Below are positions 18,709 through 27,606 of a stretch of DNA of 64,000 nt, piece by piece. Origin of the DNA: Clostridia bacterium (lineage in GTDB: Bacteria; Bacillota; Clostridia; Acetivibrionales; JAFADI01); NCBI GenBank assembly GCA_026417615.1, contig JAOACY010000104.1, positions 47,835-111,834 on the forward strand, written 5' to 3'. The translations under genes and the position numbers were made by a program. Numbering within the stretch: position 1 is the first letter of the stretch; each line of letters opens with the position of its first letter. The notes under the pieces are model-generated. The model was not told where the DNA came from. It saw only the letters and a list, made by a program, of their open reading frames with translations, and searched no databases.

Positions 18709-19821
18709 CTAGCACCTGGTTGGATTTTTTTCAGTTGCCTTCCTGCTTTTTTTTATACGTGCTGCCATTAGTATTATTATAGTCAATCCAAACGACAATA
18801 TCCAGGACCATCTTCTGAAATATTGAGAATCTATCTGGATTGAAGCCATAAGACTTGGGGACAACAGGGCAATAGTTGATACAATTGCAGCAAAGGGTAA
18901 AGCTAGAGGTCTTGAATACTCAAGCCTGAAGGTTTTTCTGAAAACCTCAAGGCAGAAGTAAAATGCCACAGATATATATAAAAGTCCTGCCCCGGCCCAG
19001 ATAAACACAAACACCGATTCAATCCTTTGGAAGAACCTGCCGTAATCAATAAGCCTTGACATTGGATATATCGGAAGGATTCTTTCCAGTGCTACGGGAT
19101 ATGTCATTACTCCGATGTATGTTATTGCCCCTGTTAACAGAAAAAAGCATGAAAATCCAAGAGCCGTATATCCTGATATTTTTAAATTCCTGTTGGATCT
19201 TAAATATGGAGCCATAAGGAATAGAAGTATCAATTCTGCAAAAATCGATAGCCTGCTAAAGCCTTTTATAAAAATTTCATACGGACCTGTGCCAAGAACA
19301 GGCAAAATGTTTTCAAACCGGAACAACGGCAATACTGCAAGTAAAATAATCAAATACCCTGTGGCGATAACCGGCACATAGATGGAATGCAGCCTCACAA
19401 GAGACTCAAGTCCGGTTTTGGCCGATACCAGCATGCCTGTTACAAAAAATAACATTACATAGCTTATTGGTGAAATGCTAAGACTTATAATTTTCAGGTT
19501 CTCTGCGTACAGCCTTAGATGATATGCAGTAAAGTATAGCATAAGCAGAGTAAGCACAATGCCCGCTGCTACCCTGCCTGTGTTGCCGGCCGCCAATTCC
19601 GCAAGCTCAATAGGGTCCTTTCCCTCAAAGCCCTTGTAAAGACCTGATATTATATAGAAACCAATAAAGGCAAGAATTGAAATATAAATCGTCAGCAACC
19701 AGGAAGCCGTACCAGCATCCTCAACCATAAATCTGGGAAAGCTTATGAAGATTTTTGTGCAAATCATATTTATTATAACTGTAATTGCTTCCCAATTTCC
19801 AAATACAATTTTCTTGTTCAT
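18709..19821 (-). CDS. Spore germination receptor subunit B (GerAB/GerKB type permease)
   Basis: 370 aa with about ten membrane segments, of the spore-permease group in the APC superfamily. In GerA receptors the B subunit sits in the spore inner membrane and binds germinant with A and C. The family-type sequence YISGLYKGFEGKDPIELAE is seen near residues 60-80. I start at the ATG at 19821 (MNKKIVFG), with GGAG 7 nt upstream. It is the last gene of a gerA-C-small-B operon. The germinant cannot be told from sequence. Confidence 0.9.
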   Translation of the reverse strand: MNKKIVFGNWEAITVIINMICTKIFISFPRFMVEDAGTASWLLTIYISILAFIGFYIISGLYKGFEGKDPIELAELAAGNTGRVAAGIVLTLLMLYFTAYHLRLYAENLKIISLSISPISYVMLFFVTGMLVSAKTGLESLVRLHSIYVPVIATGYLIILLAVLPLFRFENILPVLGTGPYEIFIKGFSRLSIFAELILLFLMAPYLRSNRNLKISGYTALGFSCFFLLTGAITYIGVMTYPVALERILPIYPMSRLIDYGRFFQRIESVFVFIWAGAGLLYISVAFYFCLEVFRKTFRLEYSRPLALPFAAIVSTIALLSPSLMASIQIDSQYFRRWSWILSFGLTIIILMAARIKKSRKATEKNPTRC

Positions 19822-19856
19822 TTTTACTCCTTTATTACTATCAATAAGTATAAATA

Positions 19857-20033
19857 TCAACCTTCTCTGAAAAGCAATGCATAAACCGGCAGCGCTAATG
19901 AAGCGGCAGCCAAAAGCATAAGCATTATGGCACCAAGCTTATTTTCTCTTTTCCATGTCCACACACCATAGCTTGCTGTATAAATAAAAATCCAAATGAG
20001 AAAAACCAAAATAAAAATTCTTCCTATGTTCAT
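19857..20033 (-). CDS. Two-helix small membrane protein in the ger operon (candidate D subunit)
   Basis: A 58-aa ORF fills the gap between gerC and gerB. It starts MNIGRIFILVFLIW and ends PVYALLFREG. Two hydrophobic stretches (about 4-24 and 33-55) are joined by a short polar loop with WKRENK, i.e. a two-helix hairpin. In Bacillus, small two-helix D proteins of about 70 aa are encoded in or near gerA-type operons and change germination rates. Position and topology fit that group; sequence similarity could not be tested. No strong ribosome site is visible, so coupling to gerC is possible. Confidence 0.6.
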   Translation of the reverse strand: MNIGRIFILVFLIWIFIYTASYGVWTWKRENKLGAIMLMLLAAASLALPVYALLFREG

Positions 20034-20055
20034 TTTATTGCTCTGCCTTTCCTTC

Positions 20056-21333
20056 TTATGAATTGGGAGGTGATGTCCTAACCATCAAGCCTGGCCTTCT
20101 GATCTTAAGATCAACCTCAACATCGAACTTACAATCTTTGTACCTGCCTGGCCAGTCGAATTTTACCCAATCCTGCCAGGTAAGGAAGTTCTTTTTCAAA
20201 TGGGCTCCGAAACCGCAAATATCTGAATTTAATTCCCTGGCTGTGCGGTTTAGGTACCTCAGCATACCTTCCTTAATTGAGTTTTCAGCCGCTTCTTCAA
20301 GTTTGCTTAAGTTTTCGGGTTTTTCATAGTTTATTCCTGATTGAATTGACATTATATCCGCCTCAAGGATTAATTTTGTGTAAATGTGGGGATTATCACC
20401 TTCCATTTTTATCCTTTGTTGAGGCATTCTGCTTTGCTTTACATTCAGTACAATAAAGTTGTTCTTTGTAACGGGATCAAGAAAAGTCATGGAGGAATAG
20501 TTATACTCACCCGTTGCCATAAGATACATACCGGCTTCCTCTCCGTCAAGCTCTCCAACCATTTTATCTCCTCTGAATACAGCAAGACCCATTACCTCTG
20601 CCTTCAAACCACCAGAGTTTGGTATTTTCCCCGCTTTAAAATCTCCTTCAAAGGGTAAATCTCTGCCTTTGTCCTTATATGTCGAATCCTCAAGCTTTAT
20701 ATCTTCTGAACCCTCGTATGAACTAACTGCAGCAAGTATTGCGACAGGCTGCTGGTCAATAGCTACGGATTGTCTGTAAAATTTATGAAAATCAGTATTT
20801 GCTATAAAACCTGTGTAGTTAAAGCCAGCAAGTGTCAACTCGTAGTATCTGGCAGTATTGGCCTCCAGCCTGGGTTTTACGTTGCGGATGAACTTCTCTG
20901 CTGAGGTTTTGGATACCAGTACATTCATATCAGGCCTGAACTCCCTGTTCCTGGTAATTGCATTAATATAAGGCTTCACACCCTCTCTGGCCAATTCCTC
21001 CGAAAAAATCAGCGCTTTGGTGTGAGACAGGTTAAGCTGCCTGCTTACAAAAGTATTGGCTATATTTATTCCCGAGTAAATGGTTGGTGTTTCTACAGTA
21101 ATTTCATAGGAACTCTCACTTCCTCCTTCACCTCCTCCGTTTTCTTTCCCTCCTCCTGTTGCTGCCGAAGGAATAGCAATCTGCAGGGTCATTCTGAGAG
21201 CATTAGTTTTGCCCTTGTCAAGTCCTACAGCCATTACATACGCAAGCTCATCTATTTCTCTTCTGTCAAAGCAGCCAGAAAACATTGAAAATAAAATTGA
21301 AATCATCAAAAGTAAAGAAATCTTCTTTATCAA
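20056..21333 (-). CDS. Spore germination receptor subunit C (Ger(x)C family lipoprotein)
   Basis: About 425 aa. A lipoprotein signal ends at FSGC near residue 21, so the mature protein is attached to the outer face of the spore inner membrane. The stretch FDRREIDELAYVMAVGLDKG right after the lipobox is typical of the Ger(x)C family. I prefer the TTG at 21333, since the AAGGGG site is then about 9 nt upstream; the TTG at 21339 is only 3 nt from it. It lies 13 nt after gerA. Confidence 0.93.
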   Translation of the reverse strand: MIKKISLLLMISILFSMFSGCFDRREIDELAYVMAVGLDKGKTNALRMTLQIAIPSAATGGGKENGGGEGGSESSYEITVETPTIYSGINIANTFVSRQLNLSHTKALIFSEELAREGVKPYINAITRNREFRPDMNVLVSKTSAEKFIRNVKPRLEANTARYYELTLAGFNYTGFIANTDFHKFYRQSVAIDQQPVAILAAVSSYEGSEDIKLEDSTYKDKGRDLPFEGDFKAGKIPNSGGLKAEVMGLAVFRGDKMVGELDGEEAGMYLMATGEYNYSSMTFLDPVTKNNFIVLNVKQSRMPQQRIKMEGDNPHIYTKLILEADIMSIQSGINYEKPENLSKLEEAAENSIKEGMLRYLNRTARELNSDICGFGAHLKKNFLTWQDWVKFDWPGRYKDCKFDVEVDLKIRRPGLMVRTSPPNS

Positions 21334-21346
21334 GCACAATTACCCC

Positions 21347-23173
21347 TTACTCTTTACTATTATCTGCATTTTTGTTTTCTTCATTTTGTTTTTTTGTTTT
21401 TTCTTCAGCCTGCGTCCATTCCCTGCTTATTTTGGGCTGCTTTTTCAAGTCCTTTGTGTTAAGATAATCAGGCCGCGTCTCCTGCTTCCATATGGGCGCC
21501 CTTGTAAGCTCGTCTGCAAATCCGCCTTTAGTCCTTGGGGCAAAAGGAGCCAGGAAGGGCACGCCGAAGGATTTTGCTGATGTCAGCCAAAGTCCCTGTA
21601 TGAACAGTCCCGTGGTTATACCCAGAAAACCAGATATCGCTCCAAGGAATATATAAACAAACCTTAGAATCCTGAATGCTATAGCCAGTGAATAATTCGG
21701 TATGGCAAAGGAACCTATTCCTGTTACAGCTACAATTATAATCAGTATGGGACTTACTATATTGGCTGCAACTGCAGCCTGACCGAGAATAAGAGCTCCG
21801 ATAATACCAAGCGTAGGTCCAATAGGCCCCGGTATTCTAATACCCGCTTCTCTTATAAGCTCAAAAGAAAACTCCATTATCAAAATTTCAACAACTGACG
21901 GGAAGGGCACTTTTTCACGGGCTGCTTCAATTGCCAGAAGCAAATCCGTAGGGATCATTTCATGATGATAGTTTGTTATGGCAACATACAATCCCGGCAG
22001 CAAAAGTGACATAAAAATGGCTACAATTCGTATGGTTCTCAAAAAGTTAGTGTACGGGAACCTTAGAAAGGCATCCTCCGCCGAGTGCATAAGGTCGTAA
22101 TTTGTTGCTGGCATAATCAGAGCAAAGGGACTGCCGTGCATGATAACAGCTACCTTGCCCTCAGTAAGTGCTGCCGCCACTCTGTCCGGTCTTTCGGTTG
22201 CAATGATCTGCGGTGCAGGAAGGAAGGTGTGGTCTTCAAGATATTGCTCAAGCATTCCGGAGTCAATTACATAGTCAGTTTTTATGCTCTTTATCCTTCT
22301 CTTCACTTCTTTCACAAGATCATCGTTTGCAATATCCTTTATATAGAGTATTGAGCATGGGGTTTTGCTTCTTCTGCCCAGGGATGCGTTTTCGGCTACA
22401 AGGTCTTCATCCTTTAGTATTTTCCTGACTAATGCAGTATTGCATCTTAATACCTCATTGAAGCCCTCCTGAGGGCCTCTTATGATTATTTCCGTATTCG
22501 GCCTCTCTATGCCCCTGTGTTCCCAGCCCTTAACATCGCACACAAAAGCAATTTCAGAACCATCGACAAACAATCCGACTCCACCGAAATTTACTTCTTC
22601 AATAACTTCATCGAATTTTGTGGTAACCTTCAATTGGTTGTGAGGAAGCAAGCGTTTCTTTACCTGTTCCCCAACTTCATCTTCTCTTTGCTCTATTTCA
22701 ATGTTTGAGAGCAGCATAAGGGGTTGAAGTATATTTGTATTAATAATTGTACGGTCTATCATTCCGTCAATCAAAATTATAAAAGCTTCAGCCACTTTGT
22801 CTTTTTTTAATGTTACTGCAAATTCACGAATAACAATATCACCGTTTTCAGGAACATAGAATACTTTCTTCATGTAATCAAGATTTTCATGAAGGTGCTT
22901 GCTGATATATTCCTTTGGCTGTGAATGGTCATCCTCCTGCTTTGTTTTCTGTTCTTTGCTCTCTGATGAGGCATATTTCTCCTCGTTTGGATCAAAGAGC
23001 TTCTTTATTACACTCCTGTCTCTCTTCTTTTTCTGCTGCTCTTGCTTAATTTCAATTTCTTCTTTTTTTATCTGATTCTTTTCTTCTTCTGTTTCCTTTA
23101 ATATGAATTTATCATCTTTTTTAGGCTCATTAAACAAGAACAGTTCTTTAAGCATTTTTTTTATATCACGCAA
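21347..23173 (-). CDS. Spore germination receptor subunit A (GerA family)
   Basis: 608 aa. An unusually charged, Lys/Glu-rich cytoplasmic N-terminal tail (about 1-90) comes before the two-lobed soluble domain (about 110-350) and a membrane domain with about five helices (from FLRTIRIVAIFMSLLLPGLYVA). The conserved GIRIPGPIGPTLGIIGALILGQAAV is cut here into GIRIPGPIGP and TLGIIGALILG. The start is TTG with GAGGTGA 6 nt upstream. First gene of the ger operon. Confidence 0.95.
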   Translation of the reverse strand: MRDIKKMLKELFLFNEPKKDDKFILKETEEEKNQIKKEEIEIKQEQQKKKRDRSVIKKLFDPNEEKYASSESKEQKTKQEDDHSQPKEYISKHLHENLDYMKKVFYVPENGDIVIREFAVTLKKDKVAEAFIILIDGMIDRTIINTNILQPLMLLSNIEIEQREDEVGEQVKKRLLPHNQLKVTTKFDEVIEEVNFGGVGLFVDGSEIAFVCDVKGWEHRGIERPNTEIIIRGPQEGFNEVLRCNTALVRKILKDEDLVAENASLGRRSKTPCSILYIKDIANDDLVKEVKRRIKSIKTDYVIDSGMLEQYLEDHTFLPAPQIIATERPDRVAAALTEGKVAVIMHGSPFALIMPATNYDLMHSAEDAFLRFPYTNFLRTIRIVAIFMSLLLPGLYVAITNYHHEMIPTDLLLAIEAAREKVPFPSVVEILIMEFSFELIREAGIRIPGPIGPTLGIIGALILGQAAVAANIVSPILIIIVAVTGIGSFAIPNYSLAIAFRILRFVYIFLGAISGFLGITTGLFIQGLWLTSAKSFGVPFLAPFAPRTKGGFADELTRAPIWKQETRPDYLNTKDLKKQPKISREWTQAEEKTKKQNEENKNADNSKE

Positions 23174-23254
23174 GGAATCACCTCTGATATTGTATTTCCA
23201 GATTATTATGGATTATTAAATATTAAAATATTCAAATTGGATTTTAGCCCCTTA

Positions 23255-24100
23255 TTAAAATTTTATATCCTCCACATATCCTTTTCCCATCTTGACAAGA
23301 TAAACATCCCACTGCTTCGAACCCAGATTTTTTGCAAAATTCTTGTCAAACACAGCAAAATCAAATCGTTTCTGCCCTTTTATTGCACTTCCTGTGTCCA
23401 TTGCCACAGCATACCCAAGGCCTTTGATGTAGAAAACCGTGCCGTAAGGCCAGTGATTTTTATCCACTGCTACAGAAATTCCCGGAACTATAGGCTTGCC
23501 CGAATTTGTAATACCCTTGTTATTCCCGCATTCGTCGGCGCTTGGGGTATACGCTGTGCCCAGAAACTTTCCCAGATAACTTCCTCTATCAAGCTCCCCC
23601 CTGGAACTTATGCCATCGAAGTTTGTGTAGTTTTGAGGCTTAATCCCAACCGCTGCTGCCTTTTTCAGTGAGTTTTGGAGAGCTATATTGTCATCTACCA
23701 GTTCTTTGTTCTTCCTTGCAAGTTCTTCATTTGTTTTTTTAATCTCCTCCATCTGTCGCAAAATCTCCTGATTCTGCGCAGACAATACTGAATTAAGCTC
23801 TTTTAAACTGTTGTTTTCTTTTTTTATTATCAGATTTTCTTCCAATAACTTTTTATTACTTCTGGTTAATTCAGACCGCTCGTGATTTCCGGCTTTCATG
23901 CCGTTCAATGATTCCTCAAAGCTTTGCTTGAAGTTCTTATAGGAAATGAAAAGATATAAATTGTTTACACATAATATCATTACCGTAATAAGCAAGACAC
24001 AATAGGTTAAGAAATATCTGTTTGCAGGCCTTGTTTTGGCTTTGTGCCTTAAAGCTTTTATTTGAGGCTTTATATCAGCTGCAGCCTCATAATCAGACAT
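23255..24100 (-). CDS. 3D-domain protein, membrane-anchored with coiled coil
   Basis: 281 aa. A basic cytoplasmic start, one membrane helix (about 28-50), a long coiled coil (about 55-150, heptad-rich in Glu, Lys, Leu and Asn) and a C-terminal 3D domain (about 178-281). The three aspartates that name the domain are visible in AVDKNHW, AMDTGSAI and FDFAVFD. 3D domains occur in lytic transglycosylase-like cell wall enzymes (YabE/YocH, MltA). It probably acts on peptidoglycan outside the membrane. GGGAGGG precedes the ATG. Confidence 0.88.
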   Translation of the reverse strand: MSDYEAAADIKPQIKALRHKAKTRPANRYFLTYCVLLITVMILCVNNLYLFISYKNFKQSFEESLNGMKAGNHERSELTRSNKKLLEENLIIKKENNSLKELNSVLSAQNQEILRQMEEIKKTNEELARKNKELVDDNIALQNSLKKAAAVGIKPQNYTNFDGISSRGELDRGSYLGKFLGTAYTPSADECGNNKGITNSGKPIVPGISVAVDKNHWPYGTVFYIKGLGYAVAMDTGSAIKGQKRFDFAVFDKNFAKNLGSKQWDVYLVKMGKGYVEDIKF

Positions 24101-24230
24101 ATTAAAGCCCTCCCGTAATTTTTGCGTAAATTATAAAACGCCATAAATACTTTTATAGCGTTCTATAATCAAGATTATTTTCAAATTTCTATATCTTTAT
24201 TCACTGCCATATAATGTAAATATTTCACTC

Positions 24231-24260
24231 TTTACAATAGCAAAATGTGTGTGCTATAAT
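24231..24260 (+). promoter_or_regulatory. Promoter of tRNA-Pro
   Basis: TTTACA (24231-24236), an 18-nt spacer and TATAAT (24255-24260), 13 nt before the tRNA. Confidence 0.7.
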
Positions 24261-24273
24261 AATTAAGCGCCGT

Positions 24274-24351
24274 CGGGGTGTGGCTCAGTTTGGCTAGAGT
24301 GCTTGCTTGGGGTGCAAGAGGTCGCTGGTTCAAGTCCAGTCACTCCGACCA
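24274..24351 (+). tRNA. tRNA-Pro (GGG)
   Basis: Acceptor CGGGGTG/CACTCCG, anticodon stem CTTGC/GCAAG with loop TTGGGGT, T arm GGTTCAAGTCC, and an encoded CCA end (24349-24351). The loop gives anticodon GGG. Confidence 0.93.
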
Positions 24352-24358
24352 GTAAAAT

Positions 24359-24391
24359 AAAGGGCTTGCGGATTCGCAGGCCCTTTATTTT
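24359..24391. terminator. Bidirectional terminator between tRNA-Pro and the Trx/CcdA gene
   Basis: A 12-bp stem (24359-24370 with 24375-24386, one G-U) and a 4-nt loop, with ATTTTT on the plus side and TTTATTTT on the minus side. Confidence 0.82.
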
Positions 24392-24442
24392 TATAATCAT
24401 ATGGTTCTTTTATGTACTTATTAGAAACATATACTTACTCAA

Positions 24443-25612
24443 TTATGTCAAGATGATTACATACCCTCCAACTGCTATAAGTACAAACGCAGTAGCCAGC
24501 TTGATAATCGGAAGCCTTTTTCTCAATGCTTCAGACAATTCCATGAGCCTTTTAGTTCGAACCAGTACAAGCAGTATAAAAAGAGATGGAATGATGAAGC
24601 TTAAGGAATAAATTGTTAGATATGCAAAAGCACTTAGATTAAAGTTTCCTTCAGCCTGAACAAAATAAATTATTGTAGCCAGGTACACCTGACCAGTACA
24701 AAGAAATTCACCAATTGAGACTACAATTCCTAAAATACCTGCAGCAACTGATAGACCAAGCTGTCCATTGATTAGTTTGGTTTTTGATATAATAGTATGA
24801 TTAAATTTACGCAACAAACTAGGCAATTGATTTTTTATTTCACCATATTTCTCTTTCTTTGCACTAAAATAATCTCTTATATTCAAATAAGCAGTAAAAG
24901 AAATAAAGACACCCATAACGAGCTTCATAACGAGACTGTATAGGTTCATGTCAATTACCTTTAAAAACTCATACAAAACAGTACCGAGAAAAATGTATGT
25001 GATAAGCTTGGCAAATATAAATATCATGCCTATAGACAATATTTTCATATCTTTTTTTACAATAAGCAGAGAGAGCAGAAAAAGCAGCATTGACAGTGAG
25101 CAAGGGTTTAAACCGTTAATAAGACCTGCGGCGCACACACTAGCAAGTTTAAGGGAATTAAAGCTTTGCATGATTATATCTGCGCCTTTTTGAGAATGGT
25201 TTGCAACCAAAAGCTCTGGGATTATTCCTGTATCTAATTGTTTTCCAAGCTCATTCAGACCTTTTTCTATATTCTCTTCTCCCTGGAAATATTGCCTGCC
25301 GACGAAGAGTAGGGGCACCCTGTTTGCATCATCCGGTACGCCATAAACATGGCAGTACTCCTGCATAAGTTCAAGACCTTCTCTTTGAGAAATATTGTAG
25401 CTATAAAAGCCAAATTCAAATTGCGGGCTTTTCTTTGTTATTAGACTGATGTAATGATCTATTCTGTCTTCGGCCTCCCTGCATTCATCACATGTATTGA
25501 CGTAGAAGTAACAAAGCCTGATTACTTTTTTCTCAGCAAAGGAGTATGATGTAAACAAGCTTAAAAAAACAACAACACAAATTGCCAGACTTAAAATCTT
25601 AAATTTGTTCAT
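24443..25612 (-). CDS. Thioredoxin-like / CcdA-like membrane fusion protein
   Basis: 389 aa. A signal peptide or anchor (about 5-26) leads to a thioredoxin-like domain (about 28-130) with a redox pair CDEC (41-44) and a VPLLFVG cis-Pro-type strand. A CcdA/DsbD-like membrane domain follows (about 155-385, six or more helices) with its two key cysteines in GLNPCS (C171) and GEFLCTGQ (C305). Such proteins carry electrons from cytoplasmic thioredoxin across the membrane. I start at the ATG at 25612 because a signal peptide begins there; it overlaps the gene before by 14 nt. It is the last gene downstream of phnDCEE; its target is unknown. Confidence 0.8.
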   Translation of the reverse strand: MNKFKILSLAICVVVFLSLFTSYSFAEKKVIRLCYFYVNTCDECREAEDRIDHYISLITKKSPQFEFGFYSYNISQREGLELMQEYCHVYGVPDDANRVPLLFVGRQYFQGEENIEKGLNELGKQLDTGIIPELLVANHSQKGADIIMQSFNSLKLASVCAAGLINGLNPCSLSMLLFLLSLLIVKKDMKILSIGMIFIFAKLITYIFLGTVLYEFLKVIDMNLYSLVMKLVMGVFISFTAYLNIRDYFSAKKEKYGEIKNQLPSLLRKFNHTIISKTKLINGQLGLSVAAGILGIVVSIGEFLCTGQVYLATIIYFVQAEGNFNLSAFAYLTIYSLSFIIPSLFILLVLVRTKRLMELSEALRKRLPIIKLATAFVLIAVGGYVIILT

Positions 25613-25940
25613 TCCACTTAACTGAAACAGCTGCAATAGGTTTTTCTCCATACAGAATATTTTTAAATCCGTCCTCAAGCTCATCCCATTTATAACTAGT
25701 GTTTTGACCCGAAGATAAAGCCTTAAGACCTTCTTCAAGTTCAAAGAGGATTCTGTTCACTGATGCAGAACGGTGAATAAAGCAGGGGTTTTGATCATTA
25801 AAGTACTCAATACACTTATTTAGAATGAGTGACTCTCTTAAAGACAGTGCTGAAAAAGCACCCTCGTAAATTTTTTCGCCATTTTCACCATGAAGTATTA
25901 TTATATTTGCCGTTTTTTTACTGCTTTTCTTAAAAAACAT
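25599..25940 (-). CDS. Uncharacterised 113-aa protein in the phosphonate transport operon
   Basis: 113 aa, soluble and acidic in its second half, with two cysteines (C43 and C53). No motif I recognise. A short lysine-rich start precedes ANIIILHGENGEKIYEG. It starts 11 nt after the second phnE stop and overlaps the Trx/CcdA gene by 14 nt, so the three are probably cotranscribed and translationally coupled. It may be a small partner of the redox membrane protein, but nothing in the sequence proves that. Confidence 0.65.
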   Translation of the reverse strand: MFFKKSSKKTANIIILHGENGEKIYEGAFSALSLRESLILNKCIEYFNDQNPCFIHRSASVNRILFELEEGLKALSSGQNTSYKWDELEDGFKNILYGEKPIAAVSVKWNEQI

Positions 25941-25951
25941 AGCTCTACCTG

Positions 25952-26821
25952 TCAGTCAAATCCGCTGAGCTTTACCTTCATCCTGGTTGATATGACTTCA
26001 AGAACTAATGCGACAGCAAGAATAATGTATGTAATGAAGCCAACCTCTCGAAGGTCAAAATAATGGCCGCCGGCCATATACAGGTCAAAACCTATGCCGC
26101 CTGCTCCGGCAGCAGCTCCCATAAGGATAGCATAGGTAAAGTTTATCTCAAACCTTAGAAATGTCCAGGAAATCAGGTATGACGCACAAGAAGGAATGAC
26201 TGCCTGGAATACTATCTGCCACCAGTTTGCTCCGCTTCCCTTCAGAGCTTCAATAACTCCCTTGTCCAGTTCTTCAAAGGACTCGGAAAAGGCTTTTATA
26301 AGATATCCAATAGTATGGAAGGTAATTCCTATTACTGCTGCCACGCTCCCTAAGCCTGCCGCCACAGCAAATATAAGCACCCACAGTACTGTAGGCACTG
26401 CTCTTATAAAAGCTACAACAGCTTTAATTATATTGGATGCTAATTTGGTTGAAAGATTTTGTGCAGCGAAAAGACCGAAGAAAAGTGCAATAACGCTACC
26501 TATCAGAGTTGTAAGAACAGTAAGCCCCAAGGTCACAATCAGCTGCCATATTGTTTCGTGAACACTGAAATGCTTTAAATGGGGCTCAAGAAATACAATT
26601 TTCAGATTATAAAATGTACTCGAAAACGCTTCAATTAAATTAACATTCTTATAATCAAATGTAAAAAAAGCATATATGGAAACTATTGCCAGAAATAATA
26701 AAGTAGCATTCATAACAATTGATGCTTTGCTTATTTTTCTTATGCTCATCGGCCTCTCATCATTGCTGATGTCATTTGAAGGCTCTTCCCAGGCTGTATT
26801 CAAGGTTTCTTCCATTTGCAT
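25952..26821 (-). CDS. phnE: Phosphonate ABC transporter permease PhnE (second copy)
   Basis: 289 aa with about six helices of the BPD_transp_1 fold. The cytoplasmic coupling region with the ALKGSGANWWQIVFQAVIPS stretch (EAA motif) lies near residue 200. It forms the membrane channel with the other PhnE. A leading cytoplasmic segment of about 30 residues is longer than usual. It begins 1 nt inside the stop of the first phnE, so the two permeases are coupled. Confidence 0.92.
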   Translation of the reverse strand: MQMEETLNTAWEEPSNDISNDERPMSIRKISKASIVMNATLLFLAIVSIYAFFTFDYKNVNLIEAFSSTFYNLKIVFLEPHLKHFSVHETIWQLIVTLGLTVLTTLIGSVIALFFGLFAAQNLSTKLASNIIKAVVAFIRAVPTVLWVLIFAVAAGLGSVAAVIGITFHTIGYLIKAFSESFEELDKGVIEALKGSGANWWQIVFQAVIPSCASYLISWTFLRFEINFTYAILMGAAAGAGGIGFDLYMAGGHYFDLREVGFITYIILAVALVLEVISTRMKVKLSGFD

Positions 26822-27606
26822 TATATAATCACCCTTCTCACATAATTTGAAATGAACTCTACCGCAAAAACAACAATAACCACAACAAGAACAACAAGGC
26901 TTGCTGCATTATAATTCATACTCTTGTAATAAAGCTCAAAGGAAAATCCTATTCCCGTTCCCGTCAGTATTCCAACAAGTGTGGCGCTCCTGATATTGGT
27001 TTCAATGGTATAAAGCACCCAGCTTATCATCTGTGGTGCAGCAGAAGGAAGAACAGCCTGAAAAATAGTTTGCAGGTAGCTTGCGCCTGAAGCTCTGAGA
27101 GCTTCAACAGAGCTTGTGCTTGTTTCATCCATTGTCTCAATAAAAGCCCTGACAAGAAAGCCAAAGCTGGTAAAAAACAAAGCCAGATATCCAGTCATTG
27201 CACTTTGACCGAAAGAAAAAAGCAGCACCATAGCCCATGCTACTATAGGAACATTTCTGAATATTGATGCAATGAGTCTGCTCACGGAACCAAGTATATT
27301 GTTTATCTTAGTGACCTTAGAACCAAACAATGCAAAGGGTATCGAAAATATTGCAGCAAAGGTAGTTGAGGATATTGACATAAGTATTGTTTCCTGAAGC
27401 TTTGGAAGAATATCAGGCAACTTGGCCATTGCCTTTGCATTCGGATAAAAATTTGCCACTGCCCAGACTGCCGCCTTAAAAACACTGGTAAAGCCTTTAA
27501 CCACATCGTATTCTGTAACAATAATTGATGCAATAGTTATCAAACCAAGCAAAGAAAAGAATATAAGATTGTCCTTCCTTCTTTTTGCAAAAATGTCAGC
27601 TTGCAT
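26821..27606 (-). CDS. phnE: Phosphonate ABC transporter permease PhnE (first copy)
   Basis: 261 aa, about six helices, EAA motif at ALRASGASYLQTIFQAVLPS. I start at the ATG at 27606 (MQADIFAK), 4-5 nt after GGAGGT; this overlaps the phnC stop by 11 nt. It is homologous to the next gene, so the transporter probably uses a PhnE heterodimer, as known for other phnDCEE operons. Confidence 0.93.
   Translation of the reverse strand: MQADIFAKRRKDNLIFFSLLGLITIASIIVTEYDVVKGFTSVFKAAVWAVANFYPNAKAMAKLPDILPKLQETILMSISSTTFAAIFSIPFALFGSKVTKINNILGSVSRLIASIFRNVPIVAWAMVLLFSFGQSAMTGYLALFFTSFGFLVRAFIETMDETSTSSVEALRASGASYLQTIFQAVLPSAAPQMISWVLYTIETNIRSATLVGILTGTGIGFSFELYYKSMNYNAASLVVLVVVIVVFAVEFISNYVRRVII

Noticed and set aside
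25613-25744. Longer start for the thioredoxin/CcdA gene
   Set aside because: The extra part overlaps the 113-aa gene in another frame, and a signal peptide begins at the ATG at 25612.
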